From Beroe ovata (Eukaryota; Ctenophora; Nuda; Beroida; Beroidae), in the NCBI GenBank assembly GCA_946803715.1, contig CAMPET010000072.1, positions 15,628 to 42,870 on the forward strand: a stretch of 27,243 bases of DNA. The letters are read 5' to 3'. The position numbers and the translations under genes were made by a program. Positions within the stretch are counted from its first letter, which is position 1. Each line of letters begins with the position of its first letter. Positions 18,581-27,243 of the stretch are shown one piece after another. Under the pieces are notes generated by a model, which did not search any database, was not told where the DNA came from, and worked only from the letters and a program-made list of their open reading frames with translations.

Positions 18581-18618
18581 CAAGTTTGAGCTTTTGTAGC
18601 AAGTTTGAGCTTTTGTAG
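18581..18618 (+). repeat. 19-bp tandem repeat, 2 copies
   Basis: GCAAGTTTGAGCTTTTGTA occurs twice in direct succession. Confidence 0.85.
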
Positions 18619-18808
18619 AGGAGTATAGTTATAGTAGTAGGTCCTCTCTGGGCCGTGTTTAGAGTTCGTCTTATTATACCCGTCGCTATTTTTTGTCACA
18701 ACTACTTCAGAATGCATGAAATATGGACTGTCTTTAGACTAATTAAAACACCTGGCAAATATCCTGTTAGCATCACTGGCAATGAGACGGATCGTCTATC
18801 ATAATATG

Positions 18809-18881
18809 CTATTCTTGTTATACAATTGATATAGTTATACCTGATATAGCTACTCTTGTTATACAATTGATATAGTTATAC
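18809..18881 (+). repeat. Direct repeat of 32 bp, period 41
   Basis: The block starting CTATTCTTGTTATACAATTG at 18809 recurs at 18850 with a single substitution. Both copies end ATATAGTTATAC. Confidence 0.85.
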
Positions 18882-20347
18882 TTTGAGGAACAAATTTGTT
18901 GAAAAAGCATCACTAGAAGGTATCACTAAAAATCGTCCACATAGGTGGCAGGGCGACCATTATAGATACGTAGACTATTCTATGAAATATGATAATATGC
19001 GTACAAAAGTTCTATGTTTTTGAAAATCTGTGAACACCACGTTGGTAAGGTTGCTCCCAAATCTTGTATCAAGAATAAACAAAAATGATAATTTTATGTA
19101 AACAATTATAACGCAGGGATCGGCATGGACGCGGTCCTCTTCATAAACTCGGACCCACTAGGAAGTGAAACGAATCAGCTACAGTGTGTGTAGGCCATAG
19201 GTACCTATAATAATGTTTGGGAGCTGATTCCACTCGCTTTCTCCTCTGATTTTCGAAGTATGACCATCGTTTCCTCGGTAATTTTGGACGCTGAATCGAT
19301 TGCAATCCGAATTTTAGCTCTTGATTGCTTCTCTGGTGCGTTATAAGATGCCATTATATCAACACTAGGATATACGATAAATCAGGACTATTTTGGATAT
19401 AGGTTTTGGATATATCATTTTTTCGATGAGATGGGTAGCTCCAAAAATCCTCCAAATTGGTGCTCTGCGTCCAGAATGAGGTCGACAATGGACACTGAAA
19501 CGGTTCTGCCTTATGAGTAATGCCTTTCATCAAATCAAGGTTATCGTTAATGATAATGGATTCAATCATGATTGATTATCCAATTAAGTTTGCTACTAAT
19601 AAGGCACTTTAGGTAGTTACTTATAGGTTTTAAATTACGTCCATCGTGGACTTGGGATACCTCTCCAATATTCTGATTGAGTGGTTGTTCCTAATGCGGC
19701 ATCATTATACTGTCTAGTTGATCAATGATCATATTGACTAACCTATCATGAGATACTTATATTTTGTATATTCGGTTTTAGCCCGATTTTATGCTATAGC
19801 AGTAGAATATCGTTTATCTAGCCACTTATAGCCCTGCAGTCTGAAGCTGCATTCTCGAATACTACTGGCATTTGCGATTGTGTGATTTCTATTCGGTATC
19901 ATCTCTCTGCCTATGTCCGGTCCATTTTGCACATTCATTTTCTCACACATGATCAATCAACCTCAACGGTTCTGAAAGTGTTCATCTCGCGTATGCCGTA
20001 TATTCGCTTTAGAATCAACGGTTGTACCAATCTTTCAATTCTGTATTGTCAGTGAGCTGCAGTCACTCTGTCAGTTAGCTATGATTAACCAGTTGTCTCC
20101 TTACCAGTTATATTTGGAATGTGGCCAGATTCACTTGTGGCCAACAGCTGAAGTTCCTTATCACTCGCCATGAAAGGAGCGCTGAGTCAGCACAATAGGG
20201 GGGCAAGCAGGAATGACATCAAATACAACATTTTGGTTTCAGATGAGAATGGATACAGCAATTCTGGGGTGGAGTTTGAGGTACAGACACGGGTTGTTTG
20301 TAATCATATGTTTTGGAACATTGTCTAGAAACTAGGCATTTTGCCAA

Positions 20348-20429
20348 CATCGTATAGTTTGTTCCCTAACAGTTTTATCTGAAGACAGCATCGTAAAGTT
20401 AGTTTGCTAAGCGTTTCATCTGAAGATGG
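20348..20429 (+). repeat. Imperfect 41-bp tandem duplication carrying the methyltransferase start codon
   Basis: Copy A (20348-20388) begins CATCGTATAGTTTG and ends TCTGAAGACAG. Copy B (20389-20429) begins CATCGTAAAGTTAG and ends TCTGAAGATGG. They match at 32 of 41 positions. The ATG at 20426 corresponds to ACA in copy A, so the start codon differs between copies by two bases. Confidence 0.8.
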
Positions 20430-21896
20430 GTTATTCTGCACAGGAATACACAAGTGTGAGTTCAATGTACGACAGATCAGGCAGAAAAGCAGTTTGTGTG
20501 GATAGAATTATTGAGAAAATGCCGAGTAGTTGCACACTTCTCGATGCAGGGTGTGGTACAGGTTTACTCCATTCCGGTCCTCTCAATCAGCTGACACTGT
20601 TATCTCATTTCACTGAAAATCCACGATACTGCTTGACAGGACATTGTTTTGTTCAGGAAACTACCTGATACCCCTGATGAATAGCTCGAAAATCGCTTCC
20701 TACACGGGACTCGACTCCAACGATGGAATGCTCCGGGAAGCTAGGAAGAAGGCAGCACTTCTGCAAAGTAAAGGACTCAGAAACATAAACATAGTGAAGG
20801 GGTGCCTACTTGAGAGACTTGACTTCGATAGGGAAGTCTTCGATGTTGTGATAGTGAATCAGGTGACAGTTTTGTGGATGCATTGATATTGACAGAGCCC
20901 AATCTGTGACACATAATATTCAACCCAATTATCTTCAGGTGCTGCCACATTTGGTTGACATGCGAGTCCGGGACAAGTTCTGCCATATAGACCGATTATT
21001 TCACGATATACTACGAGTACTGAAACCTGGGGGTGTCCTTGCGATCAACACATGTTCGCACACTCAGTTGGAGGCTGTTTGGTAAGAAATCCCTCATAGG
21101 ACCATTCTATCATACCATGCAAATTGCTAGTACCGTGCCAATTGCCACAACCATGTTATACCTACCATGCCAGTACCATGCTATACCATGCCATTACCAT
21201 GCTATACCATGCCATTACCATGCTGTAGCCTGCTTATATTGTGTCAGTCCCTGCTATTATAGTGTGTCAGTCTCTGCTAATAGTGTGTCAGTCCCGTACC
21301 TGATCTTGTATCAGGTACAATAATTCTATCCCCGACGCGTGCTGCCTGCTTTTGGAACGAACTCCCGACCTTGAGGATATAGAGACTTTAGTTGAGTCCG
21401 CGGGATTCGATAACTTCCAACTCCACAAAGACCATGAACCCCTGCTGGGGGATAAGTGAGTAACTCATCACTACCTCTGATATGCACTTATCAATGATAC
21501 GGCAGTTGCCACGTTTCTATAGTGATACCATTATGTCACTGCTACTCTCATGTGACACTGCTACTCTCATGTGACACTGAGACCCTCAACTGACACTCTC
21601 ATCTGACCCCCCCCTACTTCTCCAGCTATTGGCGGTACGAGCTGTGTTTCACAGAGGTATACAGATCTGGGGACCCTGTGTGGGCCCTCTCTTCCCCCGA
21701 GGAGCGATCCATGGCCCTCACTAGCATGAGATACGGCTTCAGGAAGGAGCGCCACGCTTTCGACTGCCTCGTTCGTAGAACTGTCGACAGAGTTGGGCAC
21801 ACTACACAGATTTTCTGTCGTAAGAAACGCTTTCCCAAGTGCCGGAAAAGGGGCGTGTCAGTGACATCTTACGAAAGCCGAGAAACTGTTGTGTAG
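20426..21896 (+). CDS. Class I SAM-dependent methyltransferase, 5 exons
   Basis: Exons 20426-20561, 20657-20862, 20939-21081, 21315-21455 and 21626-21896 join in frame with GT-AG junctions to 298 residues. Motif I, which binds SAM, is LLDAGCGTG split after GT/G by intron 1. The acidic end of strand 2 is in YTGLDSNDGML. FDVVIVNQVLPHL is motif IV, and LRVLKPGGVLAINT is the post-motif strand typical of Methyltransf_11/25 enzymes. A C-terminal part, from about residue 200 (YRSGDPVWALSSPEER), ends in a basic tail (FCRKKRFPKCRKRG). The fold is certain, the substrate is not: small molecule, lipid or protein are all possible. No signal peptide or membrane segment is visible. The first in-frame ATG lies in a tandem duplication; an alternative start at Met14 (MYDRSG) would keep all the SAM motifs. 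Introns 3 and 4 contain minisatellites. Confidence 0.85.
21142..21296 (+). repeat. Minisatellites in methyltransferase intron 3
   Basis: A roughly 21-bp unit of the type ACCATGCTATACCATGCCAT repeats two to three times around 21164-21223. It is followed by three copies of TAGTGTGTCAGTC-like units (21239-21293). All lie between exons 3 and 4. Confidence 0.8.
21535..21577 (+). repeat. Tandem 19-bp repeat in methyltransferase intron 4
   Basis: CTGCTACTCTCATGTGACA is repeated in tandem, with degenerate TGACACT-like copies after it. Confidence 0.8.
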
Positions 21897-22376
21897 AACT
21901 GATATGGCAATGTGGAGATTGAGAATGATAATCATATGTTTATCAAGCATTCATTATGAATGAATCTAACAACTATCAACTTCGACATTCAGAAGCATTA
22001 CATAAATCCCTGAAAGTGAAGTCATATCGATTTTCCTAATTTGGTTTACGAACTACGGTAACCGTGAAGGGTCGAGCACCCGTATTTGGAATCATCCCCT
22101 TGAATGAGATTATAATTGCCACAAATATATCCTTTTTGCTTATATCATTTTCGGGTCGGATGAGTGGCTAACTTAACGGAACGCGCGGCGACGCTTATCT
22201 ACTTGTGCATGCAAATTTGAATTGTCAAGACTTTGTTTTGCGCGCGTCTCCTATACTAGCTGCGCGTGGTACACAACTCATTCCTACCCTCGCTGACAAT
22301 GACAATTGCGCGGCGCCAACAGTAGGGAAAAAGCCTACAAACATCTGATATTTTCCGTCGGGTGCAAAATAGGCTC

Positions 22377-22471
22377 ACGTTGTCGTTGCCGGATGTTATC
22401 TGTCCATTGTTTCTTGCGCGGGGCGCGCAAGGGACACAAGCAGTGGACAGATAACATTAGGCAACGTTGTC
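22377..22471. mobile_element. MITE-like palindromic element with 8-bp flanking direct repeats
   Basis: Core 22385-22465: the left end GTTGCCGGATGTTATCTGTC is nearly the reverse complement of the right end GACAGATAACATTAGGCAAC, and the centre is CGCG-rich. ACGTTGTC occurs at 22377-22384 and again at 22464-22471, as expected for a target-site duplication (8 bp if it overlaps the last two palindrome bases, 6 bp otherwise). An 8-bp duplication would suit hAT-type elements. At about 80 bp with no coding capacity it can only be non-autonomous. Confidence 0.7.
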
Positions 22472-22494
22472 AATGGCTCTTGTTAAATGTTTCC

Positions 22495-22528
22495 TGATCT
22501 GTTTCTTGCGCGCGCAAAAAACAGGTCA
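22495..22528. repeat. 34-bp CGCG-centred palindrome
   Basis: TGATCTGTTTCTTGCGCG and its near-perfect reverse complement CGCGCAAAAAACAGGTCA meet with no spacer. The TTTCTTGCGCGC core is shared with the larger palindromic elements. Confidence 0.75.
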
Positions 22529-22612
22529 GGTACGGTGTTCCACAAGGTCCCTTAGCAAAGGTATCTTAATATGGGACCATTTTGTACACATTCGTGTCCG
22601 ACAATGTCCCTA

Positions 22613-22633
22613 AACGCGCGCGGCGCGCGCGCT
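22613..22633. repeat. CG-alternating palindrome
   Basis: ACGCGCGCGGCGCGCGCGCT is an almost pure CG dinucleotide palindrome of about 20 bp in otherwise AT-rich DNA. Alternating CG of this sort can adopt Z-DNA. Confidence 0.7.
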
Positions 22634-23071
22634 GCTCGACCCCAAGTCAGAAAATCTTCACTTTTAGCTTTTCCATAGTTCAACTCTCATTAATACAACA
22701 TATTTAGATATTTATACTTCCAAAAAATGACATCACCAGTTGATTAAAAAAATTAATGAGATATTAATACTGATTGTTAAAAGAGCATCTCCAGAAATAT
22801 GAATTATATTTCGCCGAATTTCCGGCCGAAATGTAAACTTCTCAGATGCAAACAGTTTCTTACCAACTCTTAACAGTCACACAATACTCAAAAACCTATC
22901 TCGTATATCTATTGATGCTTCCTCTTCAGATATCTATGGTAAAATAACTGGGAATATTGAAGCATCCTGTCCTAACAAAGGTTTTTCTGAGCTACCAGTC
23001 ACCAACACTAATTAGAATATCTGAATTGCAGACAAGTTGCTGGATGTTATCTCTCTGCTGCTTCAGGCAAT

Positions 23072-24937
23072 ATGCAAGACTTTCTGCGCTTTCAAATTGG
23101 TGCNACAAGGAGAAAGGGTGAACCATTACTTCCACCATCAATATTTAAAGAGGAGTCTTGTGAATCACTTGAAGGTCGGTTTGCTGCATACACTGCTATA
23201 AAAGACATTCTAGACACAGAGATTGATGTATTGATTCAGAAATTGAATGAAGATTCAGTTAGAAGTGTAACAAGTTTTATACAAAAATGTTCAAATACAA
23301 ACAATCTTGGAATTCCAACACTTACGATCAAGACTGGTGTGAACTTTCAAGAATTTTCACCAATTTATGATAGCAGTGCAATATCAATCACTGATATGAA
23401 ATTAAAATCTGCTATCCTTGATAGTAACCATGCTAGTGACATCACAAATGCTCTGAAGAACATCTTCATGCAGATTGTAGATACTGATAAGCCTGAAGCA
23501 AAGGTGCTGCACAAGACACTTTCTTTGAAAGAGCTGTTCCATCAATTAGTTGATAAATGCCAATGTGAAGGGCTGGTTATATTTATCCCACGTTTTGATA
23601 TAGTTCCTTCTGAAACCATGGATAAACTTGTGAACATATGTTCATCAAATATGCAAAACTTAAAAACCTATTTCATTCTTGGACTAGCAACAGGATCTGA
23701 GTTATCAGAAGAATGGATGATGAGTTCAACTCTGTCACAATTACACATTGAAACAATATCGCTTCCCTCCCCTACAATGCTACTAGAAGATACATTAGGA
23801 AAGACTTTGTTGAATGCATCATTACCCTTCAAACTTTCATATCCTACATTTGAAGTTCTGTTGAGTAGGTTCAGTTTTTCTAGTTATAGCTTACATGATG
23901 TCATGAAGACAGTCAAAGTTGCTTTGCTGAACCATTGTCTACATCAGCCATTATTCAGACTGGTACAGTCTACAGGTAGTGTCTTGTCATTGAACATAGT
24001 TGAAATGACTGATGAAGATAAAGCATTAGCCTTGCAGCTTCCTTCTGTACAAAAGCACCTTGAAAGAATTACAATTTCTAATAAAACTCTTGCATTAGAT
24101 TTACTCAATGGAAATGAGGAATCAATCAAAGCCCTTTTTGCCGATTGTGCAGAAAAGTACTCAATACTGTACATAAGTTTCAAAATTTTACATATTTTTC
24201 TTAAAAATTTGCCAGGGAATAACCTCGTGAGCAAGCCACTAGAACTTTATTCCTTCTTCATCCAAGGAGATATCAACAAAATAAAAGAAGTAAGCATTGC
24301 CTTGAAATGCTTTGGTATGCTTGATCCAAAATCTTTCATAGATCGACTCAGGGAGTCAGAAAATGAGTTGTGTATTGCAGTGAAATTGCCTCAGAGACTT
24401 CGCCTTCTTAGGAATGTAATAAGGAGTCAAGTCAAAGAAATGGAGTCATTGCAGAAGAATGACAAAAATTCTCCTGAAAGCTTACATTCACTAAACATGA
24501 GTCTACGATCATCTCAAAAGGCATTTGTTTCAAGAATTGAGAACTTTTTGAGCACAATAGGCTCACCTGAAACATGGCCAATGCATGAGGTTATTTGGTA
24601 TACAAATAATGTTGATCTCCGAAATATGCTATCAGGCAAATGTAGAAGCGCAATCCATCATGGGCTAGCAAACCCAGAACTCTATCTCCAAACTTCTGAA
24701 GCCATTCCCAAACCAGATATTTGCTATTTGTATGAAATATTTCACGAACATGGGCGATTGATACCACTCCATGATTGGATACAATCATTCAATGCTCTGC
24801 TTGAGAGAAAGAAAATATCTAGGGAAACTCATGCTATGTTTATCAGATGTGTATCTGAACTCCATTTTTTGGGATACCTCAAACCAACAAAGCGAAAGAC
24901 TGACCATGTTGCCAAGCTTACTCTGATGGGGTACTGA
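23072..24937 (+). CDS. ORC3: Origin recognition complex subunit 3, intronless as seen
   Basis: ORC3 is part of the six-subunit nuclear complex that marks replication origins and loads MCM helicases. The frame encodes 621 residues; human ORC3 has 711. The start MQDFLRFQIGATRRKGEPLL resembles the family's N-terminal F-x-F-x-x-x-x-x-x-K segment. The central part (about 130-320) matches the ORC3 AAA+-like domain: KELFHQLVDKCQCEGLVIFI, then LPFKLSYPTFEVLLSRFSF, SYSLHDVMKTVK and NHCLHQPLFRL, cognate to human FPFKI...FSVQNF...EHFYSQPL. As in other ORC3 proteins no Walker A is visible. From about residue 500 the winged-helix end is very well conserved: WPMHEVIWYTN, RSAIHHGLANPELYL, PDICYLYEIFHEHGRLIPL, FIRCVSELHFLGYLKPTK, KTDHVAKLT. 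The N at 23104 is the third base of GCN, so residue 11 is alanine whatever the base. A probable acceptor lies five bases upstream of the ATG, so more N-terminal sequence may exist. Confidence 0.93.
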   Translation: MQDFLRFQIGXTRRKGEPLLPPSIFKEESCESLEGRFAAYTAIKDILDTEIDVLIQKLNEDSVRSVTSFIQKCSNTNNLGIPTLTIKTGVNFQEFSPIYDSSAISITDMKLKSAILDSNHASDITNALKNIFMQIVDTDKPEAKVLHKTLSLKELFHQLVDKCQCEGLVIFIPRFDIVPSETMDKLVNICSSNMQNLKTYFILGLATGSELSEEWMMSSTLSQLHIETISLPSPTMLLEDTLGKTLLNASLPFKLSYPTFEVLLSRFSFSSYSLHDVMKTVKVALLNHCLHQPLFRLVQSTGSVLSLNIVEMTDEDKALALQLPSVQKHLERITISNKTLALDLLNGNEESIKALFADCAEKYSILYISFKILHIFLKNLPGNNLVSKPLELYSFFIQGDINKIKEVSIALKCFGMLDPKSFIDRLRESENELCIAVKLPQRLRLLRNVIRSQVKEMESLQKNDKNSPESLHSLNMSLRSSQKAFVSRIENFLSTIGSPETWPMHEVIWYTNNVDLRNMLSGKCRSAIHHGLANPELYLQTSEAIPKPDICYLYEIFHEHGRLIPLHDWIQSFNALLERKKISRETHAMFIRCVSELHFLGYLKPTKRKTDHVAKLTLMGY

Positions 24938-25304
24938 TATCAGTTGAATGTTGATAATAGTACGATTTGATAGTTGTGACAGTTGACTTGTCTTATTATA
25001 TTTACCTATTTGTTGGGTAGGTCTTCAATGTTAATTAACACTAGTTTAATTTCATTTTTAAAATTAAAACATGATTTTTAACGATGAATTGTACTGTTAC
25101 ATTTTTAACTTATTTGATATTATCCCAATCTTACCTTTAAAGTTTTAATTAGTAGCTCGTCTTTTGACCTTTAAATACTTCAATTAGTAATAGCTTCTTT
25201 GATTTGACTATACTGATTAGTTCACCACTTTTACCTCTGATATAACCAATAACTCTCAGGAATAATCATGGCAAAAAAGGAGTTCACAGCAAAATCTTAA
25301 TGTG
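24938..25304. other. ORC3-DOCK intergenic region
   Basis: A 367-bp AT-rich gap. AATTAAAA near 25064-25071 may serve as the ORC3 polyadenylation signal. The DOCK promoter must lie here or within ORC3; no clear TATA or repeat is seen. Confidence 0.5.
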
Positions 25305-27199
25305 ATGGGGAGATGGGCGCCGGCACCGACAGAAAACTGCTACGGTGTTGGTATGTAGTGGTGCAATATCGATCTCATCCCTCATATATCATTTCCGGGA
25401 CCTAACTTCACCCACTGCACACAGCAATATACGAGTACAATGGAGAGAAATTCCATCAGCAATGCCTATCTCTGGAGCTCGGTGAACGGGTCTACATCTA
25501 TGAAGAGTGTGACGGATGGTTTAGAGGTTGTTCCACAAGCAAGCAACACATCAAGGTAAATCATATCAAATTAAACTTAGTCGTGTCTAAAGGAGATCAT
25601 CAAAGAATTATCTGTGTCGATTCACCAATGTCGTGCCTGTCTCAGGGCATTTTCCCGAAGTCCTATGTGAAGATAAAGCCGTCTGTTCGGGAGGTAGTGG
25701 GAAATCAAATCACCATCACCCCCATTGACGATCCAATAACGGAGGAAGCAAAGAGTGTCCTCAGAGAGTGGCACGAGCTGTGGAAAGATCTTTTCACGGT
25801 TAGTCGAAGTTGCAACTTAAGATACCAAACTTCATGTTTATCTTTAATCTTTAAGATAAGTTCCCAGCTTTTTCAACTGATTATAGACTTAAGGGGGGTC
25901 GTGCAAAACTAGCATAAGACTTATGATCAGGAAACGTATAAAGACTCTCAAAAGTACAACTACAAATCGAGTATCGACCTCTTCTGTTCCATTAAGGGCA
26001 TCATGTCCGACATAATCAAGTGCCTCAGCTCCAGCTATCTTGGTGTTCTTGGTCAGGTAACTGAGTCAATCATAAAACTCCAAATCCATCTAGTTGATGG
26101 CATTATATCTAGCAGTTAAATAGTGATAGACAAATCATTAAAAACATACCTGTGTTACCACGTACAGAACCAGTTAGAAGAGAAGAAAGTGAAGATAACC
26201 CAGTTTATTGACAACGGTAACCAGCTCCTGAACCTCGACCTAGTTCCACGTGATGAGCATGGAAACAAGGTTAACCCTGTCACGTGTTCCGACAGGACAC
26301 CCGACCAGAAACGTGTCCTCGAACTATACAGCATTGTGAGTACTTACTGGGTATTGTTAGCACTCATTGTGTACAGCATTGTGAGTACCTGCTGGGTATT
26401 GTTAGTACTCACTCAGTTCTCCCAGTATTGTGCATCTATACATTGATAGTATTGAAAAATCGGTATTGTCAGTACTTATTCAACACTACTGCACGTGGTT
26501 CTAAAACCCCCAGAGAGGTGTACAATTCCGTTAATGAGTATGCTACTGGGGCTATAATAATAGGTAGTTTGGTATAACCGCACATCGTGATATCTTGTTT
26601 ATCAGCACAAGAAGGTCAACACGATGAGGACACAGAAGGGATCAGATGCTGCTCGTCCCAATCAACCAGTCCACCTCTTTCTCAACATTTGTCAGTGTAT
26701 CCTTGTTAACCAAACCCCTCTGGAAGTGTACGCTACTCTTTACAACTTCGAGAAAAATGCTATGATCAGGTTTGATGTTTGGTATCTCCTGTTCACTTTT
26801 CAGTTCCTAACTTCATAATCCGTAGCGATTTGGTTTTTCTACCATTTCTATCATGCCATGAAATGTTGGTATCATCATGTGGCTCATTCCTTGCAGCGAG
26901 CGGTTCCTAGCACCCTTGACAAAGGACGGGTTTTCCGAAGACAGGGAACGGTTTAATGACATCAGCACAGTTTTCACTGTAAGTGTGACTCGCGACATTT
27001 GGGTGTGTTAATTCGGATGTCTCTCGTATGGGTGTTTCGGGGAAATTTTTTTCGCTCTTCAAATCATTTTTAACAGAAAGAACTTCTTAACTCGAAGAAC
27101 ATACTCAAACAATGCTAACTAACACGTGTTTTTAATTACAGGACATCAGTAGAGAAGATTTATCCCACTTGTACATTATTCTACGGTATTATAGACGAG
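25305..27199 (+). CDS. DOCK-family Rac/Rap guanine nucleotide exchange factor, 5' part (8 exons)
   Basis: DOCK proteins activate Rac or Rap GTPases at the membrane, with ELMO bound through the N-terminus. Exons: 25305-25350, 25425-25555, 25646-25798, 25931-26056, 26168-26335, 26606-26769, 26897-26978, 27142-27199; all GT-AG with matching phases, about 309 residues so far. The start MGRWAPAPTENCYGVAIYEY equals the DOCK1-5 start (M-x-R-W-x-P...YGVAIY). The SH3 domain follows: LELGERVYIYEECDGWFRG and GIFPKSYVKIK. The helical N-terminal region contains LREWHELWKDLF, VKITQFIDNGNQLLNLDLVP and RDEHGNKVNP, typical of DOCK-A/B proteins. FNDISTVFT then DISREDLSHLYIILRYYRRG leads towards the DHR-1 (C2) domain. 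The DHR-1 and catalytic DHR-2 domains lie beyond the window. DOCK-A (1/2/5) seems more likely than DOCK-B (3/4) from the start, but this is not certain. Exon 5 ends in a duplicated splice donor. Confidence 0.92.
26327..26416 (+). repeat. 45-bp tandem duplication spanning a DOCK exon-5 splice donor
   Basis: Copy 1 (26327-26371) begins TACAGCATTGTGAGTACTTA and copy 2 (26372-26416) begins TACAGCATTGTGAGTACCTG; the copies are otherwise close matches. Each contains the last nine exon bases and the GTGAGTAC donor, at 26336 and 26381. Confidence 0.9.
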
Positions 27200-27217
27200 G
27201 TATGTACACCATGTCCC

Positions 27218-27243
27218 ATGTGTGTGTGTGTGTGTGTGTGTGT
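27218..27243 (+). repeat. TG microsatellite at the window edge
   Basis: Alternating TG runs from about 27218 to the last base, inside the DOCK intron after exon 8. Its full length is not visible. Confidence 0.9.

Larger units (their letters stand above)
15252..20425. other. 5.2-kb gene-poor region
   Basis: I find no frame with domain-like content and no tRNA, snRNA or 5S rRNA gene by eye. The sequence is mostly AT-rich with short repeats: a TG/CG microsatellite (16309-16410), an 18-bp tandem (16033-16068), a GA run (17235-17250), a palindrome (17178-17197), a 9-bp hairpin (18063-18092), a 19-bp tandem (18581-18618) and a 32-bp duplicated block (18809-18881). It may hold regulatory DNA of the TIR or methyltransferase gene, or a non-coding RNA I cannot recognise. 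Confidence 0.6.
21897..23071. other. Methyltransferase-ORC3 intergenic region
   Basis: About 1.17 kb with no supported gene. The centre (22180-22640) is dominated by CGCG-rich palindromes listed separately; the rest is AT-rich. TCTCTGCTGCTTCAG ending at 23066, five bases before the ORC3 ATG, looks like a 3' splice site, so ORC3 may have a non-coding or short coding first exon upstream in this gap. Confidence 0.6.

Noticed and set aside
19354-19569. 71-codon minus-strand frame
   Set aside because: Isolated, AT-rich composition, no recognised motif and no splice partners.
23104-23104. Ambiguous base as a possible ORC3 defect
   Set aside because: The codon is GCN, alanine for any base, and the frame continues intact.
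26624-26818. Separate small gene of 64 codons
   Set aside because: It is DOCK exon 6 read on into the following intron.

Overview
The window comes from an intron-rich, fairly compact animal genome. Evidence for a metazoan: GT-AG introns of mostly 60-350 bp, no bacterial signals, and recognisable homologues of TCERG1, DOCK-family GEFs, ORC3, PUS1, RWDD1 and a Nova/hnRNP K-like KH protein. The mix of short introns, intronless genes and an unusual TIR protein suits an invertebrate, perhaps an early-branching one such as a sponge, but I cannot fix the species. There are two ambiguous bases (12023 and 23104).

All eight genes I can support lie on the + strand. Left block (1300-12996): a two-KH-domain RNA-binding protein in seven exons, then intronless PUS1 (tRNA pseudouridine synthase) only 140 nt downstream, intronless RWDD1 (RWD/DFRP2-type protein), and a 16-exon TCERG1/CA150 gene with three WW and six FF domains. 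TCERG1 is damaged in its fifth FF domain where a single N joins sequence that no longer encodes FF5. This block is mostly RNA- and translation-related. Then comes an intronless gene (14031-15251) for a C2H2-like finger, a TIR domain and two Tudor-like modules, the most unusual protein in the window.

Middle (15252-20425): about 5.2 kb without a convincing gene, holding a TG microsatellite and several short tandem and inverted repeats. Right block: a five-exon class I SAM-dependent methyltransferase (20426-21896), an essentially intronless ORC3 (23072-24937), and the 5' eight exons of a DOCK1-5-like Rac/Rap GEF (from 25305, running out of the window).

A family of short CGCG-centred palindromic repeats, one copy with 8-bp flanking direct repeats, sits in the intergenic gaps (near 0.5-0.75, 13.5 and 22.4-22.6 kb) and looks like a MITE family. 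The best leads are the TIR-Tudor-like gene, a 45-bp in-frame tandem duplication that doubles a 5' splice site in the DOCK gene, the broken FF5 with an adjacent perfect inverted repeat, competing 3' splice sites before WW3 of TCERG1, and the palindromic repeat family.
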